Shown: positions 25,626 through 35,666, counted from the stretch's first letter. The stretch is DNA of 56,925 bases from J005 sp964613235 (GCA_964613235.1 CAZTGM010000004.1:1-56925); one strand, 5' to 3'. Made by a program: numbers and translations. The notes: generated by a model from the letters alone, not told the origin.

Positions 25626-26945
25626 TCAGATCGTATTTTCCGGCAGCCATGCCAGACCATCATCGCCATGGCTCAGGCGCCCCAGATCAGCTGCATGCAT
25701 GCGCAAACGGATATGCAACCGTCCTTGTTCGTCAACCGATGAGCCCAGCACAGTGCCATGCTCATGGCAATATGCCAGCGTGCGCCCGTCAGCCAGTGCC
25801 AGAAGCAGTTCGGTTTCCTGCATATCCGCCACCAGCCAGTCGCTCAGCAACTGTTTTAATGCATCAATGCCCTGCCCCGTCAGTGCGGACAGTGCAATGC
25901 GGCTGCCGGTCAGTATTTCCCCGCGATGCGTTTTCAAACCGGGCACCAGATCGGCCTTGTTCAATACATCCACCACCGGCGGTGCATCATCGCCATCCAG
26001 CCCCAGCTGACGCAGGGTGTCCCGAACCACCTCGGCCTGTTCCATGCGCATCGGATCGGCGGCATCATGCACATGCAGAATCAGATCCGCCTCAGTCACT
26101 TCCTCCAGTGTAGCCTTGAATGCCTCGACCAGTTCATGCGGCAGCTCCTGCACAAAGCCCACGGTATCGGCCAGCATCAGACGCTGTCCATCATCCAGTT
26201 CCACCATGCGCAAGGTCGGATCGAGCGTGGCAAACAACTGATCGGCAGCATACACCTGCGCCTCAGTCAGGCGATTAAACAGCGTGGATTTGCCGGCATT
26301 GGTATAGCCGACAAGCGCAACCGTCGGAATCGCCTTGCGACGCCGGCCAGCACGCTGTGTGGAACGCATGCGGCTGACTTTTTTCAGATCCTGCTCCAGC
26401 GACCGGATACGACCGCGAATCATGCGCCGATCCAGTTCGATCTGGCGTTCGCCCGGCCCCCCCATGAAACCGAAACCACCGCGCTGTCGTTCAAGGTGTG
26501 TCCAGCTGCGCACCAGGCGTCCCAGCTGATAGTTCAGACTGGCCAGTTCCACCTGCAAAACGCCTTCCCGGGTACGTGCCCGGGCGGCAAAAATCTCCAG
26601 AATCAGCCCCGTACGATCCACAACCTTGGCATTCAATGCCTTTTCCAGATTACGCTGCTGTACCGGTGTCAGCGGATGATCGATGAATGCCACCGTGGCT
26701 TCATGTGCTTCCAGCATGGCCCGCATCTGTTCGATCTGACCACTGCCGAACAGGGTGCCAGCCAATGACCGGCGTAGCGGAATACGCAATGAGGCAGCCA
26801 GTTCACAGTGGCTGGCCATAACCAACCGGTCGAACTCCTCAGCCCGCGACACCCATGCGTAATCGCTCTTGCGTGCACTGGCCAGTTCCGGATGCACGCT
26901 GATGACAATATCCGGCTCTTGCGAGACATCCCAGCCACCGCTCAT
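25626..26945 (-). CDS. hflX: Ribosome-associated GTPase HflX
   Basis: About 439 residues. The N-terminal HflX domain, including the glycine-rich GGFGFMGGPGERQIELDRR, is followed by a helical coiled coil and the GTPase domain: G1 GYTNAGKST, G2/G3 region FATLDPTLR...LADTVGFV, G4 NKAD. HflX splits stalled ribosomes under stress. ATG 26945 overlaps the miaA stop (ATGA). Unlike many proteobacteria, no hfq separates miaA and hflX. Confidence 0.95.
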   Translation of the reverse strand: MSGGWDVSQEPDIVISVHPELASARKSDYAWVSRAEEFDRLVMASHCELAASLRIPLRRSLAGTLFGSGQIEQMRAMLEAHEATVAFIDHPLTPVQQRNLEKALNAKVVDRTGLILEIFAARARTREGVLQVELASLNYQLGRLVRSWTHLERQRGGFGFMGGPGERQIELDRRMIRGRIRSLEQDLKKVSRMRSTQRAGRRRKAIPTVALVGYTNAGKSTLFNRLTEAQVYAADQLFATLDPTLRMVELDDGQRLMLADTVGFVQELPHELVEAFKATLEEVTEADLILHVHDAADPMRMEQAEVVRDTLRQLGLDGDDAPPVVDVLNKADLVPGLKTHRGEILTGSRIALSALTGQGIDALKQLLSDWLVADMQETELLLALADGRTLAYCHEHGTVLGSSVDEQGRLHIRLRMHAADLGRLSHGDDGLAWLPENTI

Positions 26946-27859
26946 CGTTGCCATGTCCTGATCAGCACAGGCGTTAGTTCCTCTGCCGAACCGAATACGG
27001 CATCCCGCACCTGATGGGCAAACCAGGTATGCTGCCGTTTGGCATAGCGCCGCGTAGCCGTAATGCCATCACGCACGGCCTGCTCCAGCGTACAATCGCC
27101 AGCCAGATGATCGAGCAACTGACGATAGCCGACCGCGCGCATGGCCGGATGTGTATCCGGTAACTGTTGTGCTGCCAGCCAGCGCACTTCGTCCAGCCAG
27201 CCGGCATCCATCATGGCCATAAACCGCTGCTGCAAACGTTGTCGCAAACATGCTCGTTCCATCTGCAACACAAACACGGGACAATGAACAGGCACATGTG
27301 GCGCCGCCTGTTGCTGCCAGGCACTTAACGGTGTGCCCGTGGATTCAAATACGCCCAGCGCACGCATGATACGCTGGGTATCCGTTTCATGCAGCCGCTC
27401 CGCCAGCGTCGGGTCGCAGCGTTTGAGACGCTGATATAACCAAGGTGTACCATGTTCGCGTTGCCAGTGTTCAAGCTGCCGGCGAACACCCGCATCTTCC
27501 CGAGGAATTTCGGCAAAGCCTTCAAGCAATGCCCTCAGATAAAATCCGCTGCCACCGACGATCAGCGGCGTAATACCACGCGCGTTCTCCTGCCGGATGA
27601 ACGCCGCAGCTTCGCATGCCCAGCGCGCAGCCGAAAACACATCCGGCAGGCAGCAGCAATCCACCAGTGCATGCCGTACCTGCTGTCGCTCCCGCGCTGT
27701 CGGCTTGGCTGAACCGATATCCAGCCCCTGATAGACCTGCATGGAGTCGCAACACACGATACTTACGCCGTACTGCACACACAGACGCATGGCCAACGCC
27801 GACTTGCCGGTGCCGGTCGCGCCCATAAGCGCCACAGCGGACAAGGGCTGATCGTTCAT
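26942..27859 (-). CDS. miaA: tRNA dimethylallyltransferase
   Basis: A 305-residue enzyme that prenylates A37 of tRNAs reading UNN codons. P-loop LMGATGTGKSALAM, the substrate-binding CDSMQVYQGLDIGSAKP, and the C-terminal AVGYRQLLDHL and ATRRYAKRQHTWF are all diagnostic. It overlaps the CPA2 antiporter stop upstream (ATGA) and hflX downstream, so the three are probably translated as a coupled unit. Confidence 0.97.
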   Translation of the reverse strand: MNDQPLSAVALMGATGTGKSALAMRLCVQYGVSIVCCDSMQVYQGLDIGSAKPTARERQQVRHALVDCCCLPDVFSAARWACEAAAFIRQENARGITPLIVGGSGFYLRALLEGFAEIPREDAGVRRQLEHWQREHGTPWLYQRLKRCDPTLAERLHETDTQRIMRALGVFESTGTPLSAWQQQAAPHVPVHCPVFVLQMERACLRQRLQQRFMAMMDAGWLDEVRWLAAQQLPDTHPAMRAVGYRQLLDHLAGDCTLEQAVRDGITATRRYAKRQHTWFAHQVRDAVFGSAEELTPVLIRTWQR

Positions 27860-29064
27860 GCAGATTCCTGGTCGGCCAGCAATGGTTCCACCTGCGTATC
27901 CAGCACCGGCTCAGACCGGGCTGGCGGCACAATAAAGCGAATCGCAATCATCCATAGCGGGCTGAGCATCAGGCTCATGGCAATAATAATCATTGCCATC
28001 TGGTGTCCTTCCTCACTGAGCAGGCCAATACTGAAACCGAGCGAGGCGAGCAAAAAGGACAATTCTCCGATCTGGCTGAGCAGACCGCCGGTCAGTAGTG
28101 CCATGCGCCAGCTTTCACCCAGCATGCGCAGCACCAGCGTATTGATGCCTGAATTGAGTACAAATACGGCCAGCGTCGCCATAATGACAACCACGATATG
28201 CGCCATGACAAACTGCAGATCGACGAGCAAGCCGACAGACATAAAAAAAACAGCCACGAAAATGACATAGAGGGAGCGTAGATGATCCTCCACCCATTCA
28301 TGTTCTTCGGTGGCATGCAATACCATGCCTGCCAGAAAGGCACCGAACGGAGCCGACAGGCCCATCCAGGCTGTCAGCGCTGCGGATGAAAAACAAACCA
28401 GCAAGCCGAGCAGAACCTGTTTGTCTGTTGACGTCTTCAATTGCTCCGGCAAATGCCAGCGCGAACCGCGCATCAGCCAGATGGCCAGAGCCACCAGCAA
28501 CCCGCCTCCGATCAGCTGAACGGACAACTGCACCGGAGATACCTCGTCACCGCCGAGCAGGCCGATAATGATCATAATTGGTACAATGGCCATGTCCTGC
28601 ACCAGCAATATGCCCAGTGCATTCTGGCCGAACGGCGAATTCAGTTCGTTGGCTTCCTTCAGCATGGTCAGCACCACAGCTGTTGAACTCATGCTGATGA
28701 TAAAGCCGAACAACAGCCCTGCTTTCCATGACATCCCCGCCAGTGGTACCATCATAGAACAGATCAGCACACTGAGCAGCATCTGGGCTGCCGTGCCGAA
28801 AACGGCCACGCGCCAGCCCCTGATCAGACGCGGCAGCGATACCTCCATGCCGATAAAAAACAACAGCATGATCACACCGATTTCACCGATATGACGAAAC
28901 AGCTCGTCATTCTCCACCAGCTTCAGGCCGGAAGGTCCAATGGCCAGACCGGTCAGAATATAGGCAAGCGCCGCAGGCATGCCGAAATACTTGAGAACAT
29001 AGGCCATCGATAATGCACAGCCGACGATGACCACGATAATGAACAGAACCGAATTTAATTCCAC
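27856..29064 (-). CDS. CPA2-family monovalent cation:proton antiporter
   Basis: A 402-residue polytopic membrane protein of the Kef/CPA2 family. Characteristic blocks are AYILTGLAIGPSGLKLVEN, GVIMLLFFIGMEVSLPRL, FGFIISMSSTAVVLTML and LVQDMAIVPIM. It ends after the membrane domain with a short tail and has no TrkA-N nucleotide-binding domain, so it is not a complete KefB/KefC. Na+ or K+ for H+ exchange is expected. It lies 35 nt after mutL. Confidence 0.9.
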   Translation of the reverse strand: MELNSVLFIIVVIVGCALSMAYVLKYFGMPAALAYILTGLAIGPSGLKLVENDELFRHIGEIGVIMLLFFIGMEVSLPRLIRGWRVAVFGTAAQMLLSVLICSMMVPLAGMSWKAGLLFGFIISMSSTAVVLTMLKEANELNSPFGQNALGILLVQDMAIVPIMIIIGLLGGDEVSPVQLSVQLIGGGLLVALAIWLMRGSRWHLPEQLKTSTDKQVLLGLLVCFSSAALTAWMGLSAPFGAFLAGMVLHATEEHEWVEDHLRSLYVIFVAVFFMSVGLLVDLQFVMAHIVVVIMATLAVFVLNSGINTLVLRMLGESWRMALLTGGLLSQIGELSFLLASLGFSIGLLSEEGHQMAMIIIAMSLMLSPLWMIAIRFIVPPARSEPVLDTQVEPLLADQESA

Positions 29065-29099
29065 GGCGCAAGGCTACCGTCCAACGCTGTTACGCGCAC

Positions 29100-30911
29100 C
29101 TACTCCTTGCGCCCGAACAGACGATCCAGTTCATGCAGTGACAGACGCACATACGTCGGACGCCCGTGATTGCACTGGGCGATGTTCGGCGTCTGTTCCA
29201 TATCCCTGAGCAGGCGCTGCTGCTCCTCCGGTGACAATTGCCGGCCGGACTTGATCGAACCCTTGCAGGCACGGTTGCCCAGCCAGCGCTCGACAATGCG
29301 TGCCATGCCGGTTGCACCAGCCTCGGCCTCACTGCCGATGAGCATACAGGTATCGATCAGTTCTGCAGCCAGTTGCCGCGGATTTTCACTGGCCAGCAGG
29401 GCCGGCACGCTGCGGATCATGAAGCATTCCTCGCCCGCCGCTTCCAGTTCAATGCCGAAGGCCGCCAGTTCCTGCGCATGTGCGTGCAGCCATGCCGCAA
29501 CCGCAGGCGTGACCTGCAGCATTTCCGGCGTCAGCAATGGCTGTGCCACAATGCCCGTTTCACCAAGCTGGCGCTTCAGTGCCTCATAGGTCATGCGCTC
29601 ATGTGCCGCATGCTGATCAACAAGCACAATACCATCGTCAGTCTGCGCCAGGATATAGCAGCGATGAATCTGTGCCAGCGGCTGCCCCAGATCGGGCGCC
29701 TGCTCCGCCTGCCCGGCATAGCTGGTCGCCACAGGCTCCGCGGCCTGCGTGGCGGAAAACAGCAGACGCTGAATATCTGGCGATTCAGCGGCAGCCGGCC
29801 GCTGCCGCTGAAATGTCGCCGATGTGGCAAAGTGTGGCGCATTGCTGTGGCCTTTTTCCTGCCATTGCACATCGCGGCGCATGGCCTGCAAAGCCTGCTG
29901 CGTCGGTTGCGATGAAACCTGACGTCCCATGCGTTCAATGGCCGCGCGCACACAGGCCACGATGGCCGCACGTACGTTCTGCGGCGATTTGAAACGCACT
30001 TCGCGTTTACCCGGATGCACATTGACATCGACCAGCACCGGATCCATATCCAGGCACACGACAGCCACGGGATAACGGTCATGAAACAGCACATCGCGGT
30101 AACCGGCACGCAATGCCGCCAGCAACGCGCGGTCACGAATGACGCGTCCATTGAGAATCAGCATGATTTTGCCACTATCGCGATGGTGGAATGTCGGCAG
30201 GCCCAGCCATGCATGCACGATGATGCCCTCGTAATCAATCTGTTGCTCGATACTGTTGGCGGCGAAGGTATCACCCATAATCGCCTGCACGCGTTGGCTT
30301 TCGCTTTGGACCGGATAATCGAAACGCTTGCGCCGGTCGATAAACAGCGCCATCGAGGTCGACGGGTTGGCCAATGCCAGCATGCGCATCGTTTCCACAA
30401 TGGCCGCTTCCTCAGTACGGTCGGTGCGCATGAAATTCAGTCGCGCCGGAGTATTGAGAAATAGATCCTGCACAATGATACGTGTACCGCGCCGCGGACT
30501 CGCCGGTCGCACGACAGCTGCTGCACCGCCCTCGACGATAACTTCCACGCCCTCGCTACTGTCGGCCAGCGCCGTATGCATGCGAAAACGTGATACCGAT
30601 GCAATCGATGGCAGGGCCTCGCCACGAAAGCCATGACTGGCGATGCAGGCCAGATCCTCGCTCGTTTCAATCTTACTCGTGGCATGACGCTGCAAGGCCA
30701 GTTCGGCATCCTCGGCCGACATGCCGCAACCGTTATCTTCCACCTCAATGCGTTTCTTTCCGCCCTTTTCGACATGCACGACGATACGATCCGCGCCTGC
30801 ATCCAGGCTGTTCTCCACCAGTTCCTTGATAGCCGATGCCGGCCGCTCCACGACCTCGCCGGCGGCAATCTGGTTGGCCACCCTGGCGGGCAGCACATGA
30901 ATCAGCGCCAT
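29100..30911 (-). CDS. mutL: DNA mismatch repair protein MutL (endonuclease type)
   Basis: 603 residues. The N-terminal GHKL ATPase has VVERPASAIKELVENSLDAG, EDNGCGM and HGFRGEALPSIASVSRF. A disordered linker (about 330-410) leads to the C-terminal dimer domain. That domain carries the metal-binding endonuclease motif DQHAAHERMTYE (432-443), plus ACKGSIKS and CNHGRPTYV, so this MutL should nick DNA itself and act without MutH, unlike E. coli. It starts 5 nt after the upstream hydroxylase gene. Confidence 0.96.
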   Translation of the reverse strand: MALIHVLPARVANQIAAGEVVERPASAIKELVENSLDAGADRIVVHVEKGGKKRIEVEDNGCGMSAEDAELALQRHATSKIETSEDLACIASHGFRGEALPSIASVSRFRMHTALADSSEGVEVIVEGGAAAVVRPASPRRGTRIIVQDLFLNTPARLNFMRTDRTEEAAIVETMRMLALANPSTSMALFIDRRKRFDYPVQSESQRVQAIMGDTFAANSIEQQIDYEGIIVHAWLGLPTFHHRDSGKIMLILNGRVIRDRALLAALRAGYRDVLFHDRYPVAVVCLDMDPVLVDVNVHPGKREVRFKSPQNVRAAIVACVRAAIERMGRQVSSQPTQQALQAMRRDVQWQEKGHSNAPHFATSATFQRQRPAAAESPDIQRLLFSATQAAEPVATSYAGQAEQAPDLGQPLAQIHRCYILAQTDDGIVLVDQHAAHERMTYEALKRQLGETGIVAQPLLTPEMLQVTPAVAAWLHAHAQELAAFGIELEAAGEECFMIRSVPALLASENPRQLAAELIDTCMLIGSEAEAGATGMARIVERWLGNRACKGSIKSGRQLSPEEQQRLLRDMEQTPNIAQCNHGRPTYVRLSLHELDRLFGRKE

Positions 30912-30916
30912 ATTCC

Positions 30917-32140
30917 TTAGCTCCGGCGCGTCACGGTGATCTGTTTGGGAACCGGCAGCGAAAGCCCCGTAGAATTGCGCATCAGCATCTGCTTGATGGC
31001 ACCGCTGTTGCCCACAGCGCGCATACCGATGCCACGCAACACATGCAGGCCAGGCACATCGGCCGTGAACAGGCGATGAAAGGTTTCCATGCCCCCCATA
31101 ACGGACAATACATCAGGAAGACGCTGCTTCATATAGCGTTTAAGTACGGGCATATCGCCCCAATCCTCGTCAAAACGCTGCGCATCGACAATCTCCTGCG
31201 CCAGCACCATGGCGTCACGAATACCAAGGTTCACGCCCAGGCCTGCCAGTGGATGCACGGTATGCGCCGCATCGCCGATCAGGGCCAGGCGCGGTCGCAC
31301 CAGATGCCGCGCAAGTTGCGCCTTTAGCGGAAAGGCCGCGCGTTCGCCCACCTCGACGATTTCGCCCAGCAGCGGACCAAAGGCATCGTTCAATGCCGTC
31401 AGGAATGACGCATCATCCATGGCCATAAGTGCATCGGCCTGCTCGTTCATATTACTCCACACAATGGAACACAAACCATCCGTCATCGGCAGCATGGCCA
31501 AAGGCCCATGCGGCAGAAAACGCTGATACGCAATATTCCGGTGCGACAACTGCGGTCGCACGGTGGCGACAATGCCCTTCTGCGCATAATCACGCTGAAA
31601 ACAATTGATATCGGCCTGCTCTCGCAGCCAGGAACGTCCGCCATCCGCGCCGACAATCAACGGCGTGGCGATATGGCGTCCGTCTTTCAGGCGCACGTGC
31701 ACGGCATCCGCGCCGAACGACACACTGTCGATTTCAGCCGGACACCAGAGCTCCACGTTATCACCATCATGCAAGCTGTACTGCAGGGCAGCCTGCAATC
31801 TGGAATTTTCCACCAGATAACCCAGCGCCGGCTGGTCGATTTCATCGGCATCGAAGCGAATGCCACCGGCATGCTGATCATCCCAGATACGCATCTGCTG
31901 CAGCGGCGCTGCATGGGCTTCAAGATGCGTCCAGGCGCCCAGCCCCTGCAGAATCTGCACATTGCCGTAGACAATGGCCGATACACGGCAATCACGCTCC
32001 AGCGAATAACGTACCACGGGCTCACTGCGCTCGATAACAATAAGCCGCAGGCCACTATGTTTCAGCGCGCTGGCCAGCGTAAGCCCAACCATACCGCCAC
32101 CAACAATGACAACATCCGCCTGATCATGCCATTCAGCCAT
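30917..32140 (-). CDS. FAD-dependent ubiquinone-pathway hydroxylase (UbiH/UbiF/UbiL-like)
   Basis: 407 residues. The N-terminal dinucleotide fold VVIVGGGMVGLTLASALK, the DG motif VGADGGRSWLRE and the second FAD motif LIGDAAHTVHPLAGLGVNLG place it in the UbiH/COQ6 flavin hydroxylases of the ubiquinone pathway. The paired gene upstream is a paralogue; each probably hydroxylates a different ring position. Which carbon cannot be told from sequence. ATG 32140 has GGGAGAGA upstream and overlaps the previous stop by 8 nt; the longer frame is rejected. Confidence 0.88.
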   Translation of the reverse strand: MAEWHDQADVVIVGGGMVGLTLASALKHSGLRLIVIERSEPVVRYSLERDCRVSAIVYGNVQILQGLGAWTHLEAHAAPLQQMRIWDDQHAGGIRFDADEIDQPALGYLVENSRLQAALQYSLHDGDNVELWCPAEIDSVSFGADAVHVRLKDGRHIATPLIVGADGGRSWLREQADINCFQRDYAQKGIVATVRPQLSHRNIAYQRFLPHGPLAMLPMTDGLCSIVWSNMNEQADALMAMDDASFLTALNDAFGPLLGEIVEVGERAAFPLKAQLARHLVRPRLALIGDAAHTVHPLAGLGVNLGIRDAMVLAQEIVDAQRFDEDWGDMPVLKRYMKQRLPDVLSVMGGMETFHRLFTADVPGLHVLRGIGMRAVGNSGAIKQMLMRNSTGLSLPVPKQITVTRRS

Positions 32141-33368
32141 GCTTCTCTCCCTGTAACTGTTGCATACCGGCGGCATGATCGAGCAACATATCGCGCAGCG
32201 CAGGCCAGCGCTGCATGACATTCAGTCCCTGCCCGCGAATCTGGCGAGCCCCCGGCACGCCGATGCCGAATACATCCACCATGCTTTCGGTAAAACCCGC
32301 CACAGCCGCCACATCCAGCCTGCGCCCTTCGGCATAAGCCTGCAATACGATCGGCTGGCCCGCATCGCGATGCCCAAGCTCGCCACGCAGGGCATCCGTC
32401 AACACACGCACATCACGCAGGCCGAGGTTCATGCCCTGCCCTGCCACCGGATGTACGGTGTGCGCCGCATTGCCGATCAAAGCCACACGCGGCGCCGTAT
32501 AAGCACGCGCAAGGCTTAATTCCAGCGGAAAACAGGCTCTGGACGATGTTGCTTCCACAATGCCTGTCTGCCGCAACACCTCTGCTCCTGTTGCCCTATT
32601 CAGTGCATGGATAAAGCCTTCGTCATCCATGCGCAAAAGCTGTGATGCTTCCGCCGGTCGCATGGCCCAGACAATGGAATAGCGCCCGTCCGCCAGCGGC
32701 AAAAATGCCAGCGGCCCTGCCTTGCGGAAACATTCAAAGGCTGTTTCCTGATGAGCCTGTTCACAACGAACACTGGCGACAATGCCGAAACGGTTGTAAT
32801 CCCAGCCCGCCACACCGATACCAGCCAGTCGCCGTACCTGACTGTTGGTGCCATCGGCACCAACAAGCAATCGCGCCGTCATGGTTTGCGCCGCCTCGCC
32901 ATTGATCGACAGCGAAACTGTCACCTGTTCCTCATCTGCCTGAAACGACAACAGGTGCGTCTGCAAAAACACACTCACCCGCGCCTCGGCCAGTTTGCGA
33001 TAGACAGGCTCCAGCATCGGCCCCATCTCCAATACATAACCAAGTGCATCCAGGGACATATCATGCGCATCAGCTGCATCCATTTCGACATGCTGTGCGC
33101 TGTTACCTTCCACAACGGTAATGTGCCGAATCAGACCAACACCCTGCGCCGCCATATCTTCCCACAGGCCAAGCTGCTGCAAATGGCAACGCGAACCGTA
33201 GTTCAGCGCGATAACGCGTTCGGGATCGGAGGAGGAAAAACAGGGCCTGCGCAATTCCACCATGGCCACCCGATAATCGAGCGCAGCCAGTTCCAGCGCC
33301 ATGGTTGTGCCGATGGCTCCGCCACCGATAATGATGATATCAAAATCCGCCAAACCTTCCGTCCCCAT
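32133..33368 (-). CDS. FAD-dependent ubiquinone hydroxylase, UbiH-like
   Basis: 411 residues with the FAD motif IIIIGGGAIGTTMALELAAL, the DG motif VGADGTNSQVRRL and the UbiH-type motif LIGNAAHTVHPVAGQGMNLG, which resembles E. coli UbiH more than its downstream paralogue does. It should act on a polyprenyl phenol in aerobic ubiquinone synthesis, bound at the inner membrane. ATG 33368 has AGAGG 10 nt upstream; the frame runs to 33482, but that part has no FAD-enzyme similarity. First gene of the run continuing to mutL and hflX. Confidence 0.88.
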   Translation of the reverse strand: MGTEGLADFDIIIIGGGAIGTTMALELAALDYRVAMVELRRPCFSSSDPERVIALNYGSRCHLQQLGLWEDMAAQGVGLIRHITVVEGNSAQHVEMDAADAHDMSLDALGYVLEMGPMLEPVYRKLAEARVSVFLQTHLLSFQADEEQVTVSLSINGEAAQTMTARLLVGADGTNSQVRRLAGIGVAGWDYNRFGIVASVRCEQAHQETAFECFRKAGPLAFLPLADGRYSIVWAMRPAEASQLLRMDDEGFIHALNRATGAEVLRQTGIVEATSSRACFPLELSLARAYTAPRVALIGNAAHTVHPVAGQGMNLGLRDVRVLTDALRGELGHRDAGQPIVLQAYAEGRRLDVAAVAGFTESMVDVFGIGVPGARQIRGQGLNVMQRWPALRDMLLDHAAGMQQLQGEKHG

Positions 33369-33418
33369 ATCGCTGCAACCTCTTTGCTTTGACCTGGCCT
33401 TGCAACCGATGCTCAATC

Positions 33419-33447
33419 TTGACAGCATGACATGGAATGACAATGCT
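33419..33447 (+). promoter_or_regulatory. Candidate promoter for tRNA-Leu(CAA)
   Basis: A perfect -35 TTGACA at 33419-33424 with a weak -10 (AATGCT, 33442-33447) after 17 nt. It is placed about 35 nt before the tRNA 5' end, as expected for a tRNA leader. The poor -10 keeps confidence low. Confidence 0.35.
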
Positions 33448-33482
33448 TCGCGCCACCTTTTTCGCAGCAATGCATGACACAT

Positions 33483-33569
33483 GCCGGGATGGTGAAATTG
33501 GTAGACACGCCAGACTCAAAATCTGGTTCTCGCAAGAGAGTGCCGGTTCGACTCCGGCTCCCGGTACCA
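33483..33569 (+). tRNA. tRNA-Leu (anticodon CAA)
   Basis: An 87-nt class II tRNA with a long variable arm. Acceptor GCCGGGA pairs with TCCCGGT, discriminator A, CCA encoded. The anticodon stem-loop CCAGACTCAAAATCTGG gives CAA, reading UUG. It stands alone on the plus strand. The 132 nt between it and pncB hold nothing I recognise. Confidence 0.95.
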
Positions 33570-33701
33570 TTTATTTCCAGTACTTACATCTGCCACCTCA
33601 TGCTATACATGAGGTTCTCCCGTCCGACATCAACCGCCGGCCCCCTTTTCTCAGAACGATTACCTGCCTTGGATATGAAACATGTCATATCCCTTCGTCG
33701 A

Positions 33702-35039
33702 TTAAGCCTCGAACTTGCTATCCAGCTCCTTCGTCAGCTCGCGCAAGGGCTGCGCAATGATAACCGGATAGGGTTCATCCGCTCGTTCAAGCTGACGCAA
33801 ATACTGCGGCAAGGCGGCAAGCTGTTCTTGCGCATGGGCACGAATCGCTTTCAGTGATGGCAAATCCTTTGCCAGTTCCCCGCGCCGCATGAGCGGCTGC
33901 AATAACGGCTCCCCCGTACAAGCCTCATTCTCTAGTGTCAGCGTATCGCGAACCATGATTCCCTGCCGATATTGCCGGTACCCCTGCTTGCGGCCCGGCC
34001 AGGTCGCCTTGCCTTCAGACACCTTGCGCCGGGCGATGCCGGCATATTCCTGCAGCTTGTAGGCGCAGTCCAGATAGGGGGCATCGCTCGACGTATTCAT
34101 GCGCGTGCCGATGCCAAAACCATCAATCGGCGCATCCGCCGCACACAAGCCCTGCAGACGATATTCGTCCAGATTGCCGCTGGCCATGATACGCACCTCG
34201 CGCAATCCACCCTCATCGAGAATGCGCCGCACCCCTCGCGCATGCATGGCCAGGTCACCGGAATCAATACGCACACCGTCAATGGCAATGCCTTCGTCAG
34301 CAAGCTGTGGTGCGATATCAACCACCTTGTGCGCTGCTGCCTCCGTGTCGTAGGTGTCGATCAGCAGCACCACGCGGCCGGGATGACTGCGCGCATAATG
34401 AATAAACGCCTCTTTCTCGCTGCCATGTGCCTGCACATAGGCATGGGCCATGGTGCCGAATACCGGGATATCGAAAGTGCGCGCGGCCAGCACGTTGGAG
34501 GAACCATCCAGCCCTGCAATGAAGCCAGCGCGCGCCGCCATGAGCCCGGCATCCGCCTCATGCGTGCGCCTGAGCCCGAAATCCACAAGCTGTTTGTCCG
34601 GTGCCGCAAGCACCATGCGCACCGCCTTGGAAGCGATCAGAATCTGGAAATGCAGGATATTGATGATGCGCGTTTCCACCAGTTGCGCCAGTGGCAACGG
34701 AGCTGTGATACGCAATACCGGTTCATCAGGAAAAAAGATCGTACCTTCCGGCATCGCCCATACATCACCTTCAAAATGCAGTCGCGCAAGATAATCGAGC
34801 ATATCACTGCTGCAATGGACATGCGATTGCAGCCATGCCAGCTCATCCTCATCGAAACGCAGTCCCTGCAAAAATGACACCACCTGCTCAATACCCGCGC
34901 ACAGCAAGAAGTTGCGCCCCTTTGGCAGGCGACGCACGAAGAACTCGAACACGGCCGTGTCATGCATGCCATGATCCAAATAACTTTTCAGCATCGTCAG
35001 TTCATACAGATCGGTCAACAGCGCATCGTTGCGGTTCAT
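33702..35039 (-). CDS. pncB: Nicotinate phosphoribosyltransferase
   Basis: A 445-residue enzyme that converts nicotinate and PRPP to nicotinate mononucleotide in NAD salvage. The N-terminal LLTDLYELTMLKSYLDHG, FFVRRLPKGRNFLLCAG, the catalytic region LIDTYDTEAAAHKVV and GIGTRMNTSSDAPYLDCAYK are diagnostic. It overlaps the pncA stop (ATGA) and so is coupled to the enzyme that makes its substrate. The frame extends to 35228 inside pncA and is rejected. Confidence 0.94.
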   Translation of the reverse strand: MNRNDALLTDLYELTMLKSYLDHGMHDTAVFEFFVRRLPKGRNFLLCAGIEQVVSFLQGLRFDEDELAWLQSHVHCSSDMLDYLARLHFEGDVWAMPEGTIFFPDEPVLRITAPLPLAQLVETRIINILHFQILIASKAVRMVLAAPDKQLVDFGLRRTHEADAGLMAARAGFIAGLDGSSNVLAARTFDIPVFGTMAHAYVQAHGSEKEAFIHYARSHPGRVVLLIDTYDTEAAAHKVVDIAPQLADEGIAIDGVRIDSGDLAMHARGVRRILDEGGLREVRIMASGNLDEYRLQGLCAADAPIDGFGIGTRMNTSSDAPYLDCAYKLQEYAGIARRKVSEGKATWPGRKQGYRQYRQGIMVRDTLTLENEACTGEPLLQPLMRRGELAKDLPSLKAIRAHAQEQLAALPQYLRQLERADEPYPVIIAQPLRELTKELDSKFEA

Positions 35040-35623
35040 GCCAGTAACTCCTGTTGCATAATGACCGCACCCCGTTGCTGCATGTCGTGCAATGCCTGGG
35101 CGCCATCCTGCGCGGATACCGCGCGTACGCCATCGCCCAGTAATACCACCGCATAACCCAGTTCCAGCGCATCGAGAACGCTGGCGAGCACGCAGTATTC
35201 CGTAGCCACGCCAGCGACAAACAGACAATGCACACCCTGCGCCTGCAATTGCATATGCAATGCCGTGGCTTCGAAGGCGGAATAACCAGACAAGGCGCGC
35301 TGCTTGCCCTTGTTGATGGTGTGCACGTCCTGCGGCAGCTCAAGTCCTTCAGCAAAACGGGCACCGTCGCTGTCGGCCACGCAATGCACCGGCCACGAAC
35401 CACCTTCAGTCACAAACGAGCTGTGATCGTCAGGATGCCAGTCACGCGTAGCAAAAATCGGCAGCCCCTTGCCTTCAAAGCGCCGCATACAGGCATTGAT
35501 GACCGACAGCAATGCATCTGCCCCTGCCACCGGCAATGCGCCACCGGGCATGAAATCGCGCTGCATATCAATGATCAGCAGGGCATCGCCTGTGCCGACC
35601 TCAATCCGTTCCATCGTCGTCAT
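35036..35623 (-). CDS. pncA: Nicotinamidase
   Basis: A 195-residue cysteine hydrolase that converts nicotinamide to nicotinate. Catalytic residues are visible: Asp in LLIIDMQRDFMPGGAL, Lys in HTINKGKQ, and Cys in GVATEYCVLASVLDA. The metal-binding DWHPDDHSSF is also present. ATG 35623 has GAGGAG 6 nt upstream and a -10-like TACAAT (35643-35648). With pncB it forms a two-gene nicotinamide salvage operon, independent of the large operon that ends 43 nt upstream. Confidence 0.94.
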   Translation of the reverse strand: MTTMERIEVGTGDALLIIDMQRDFMPGGALPVAGADALLSVINACMRRFEGKGLPIFATRDWHPDDHSSFVTEGGSWPVHCVADSDGARFAEGLELPQDVHTINKGKQRALSGYSAFEATALHMQLQAQGVHCLFVAGVATEYCVLASVLDALELGYAVVLLGDGVRAVSAQDGAQALHDMQQRGAVIMQQELLA

Positions 35624-35666
35624 GGCCTGCTCCTCTGCTACTATTGTATCACGAAATCGCCGCGAC

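Noticed and set aside
25604..25626. Bidirectional terminator between mrp and hflX
   Set aside because: Only a 5-bp stem (CTGGT/ACCAG) without an adjacent T-run is visible.
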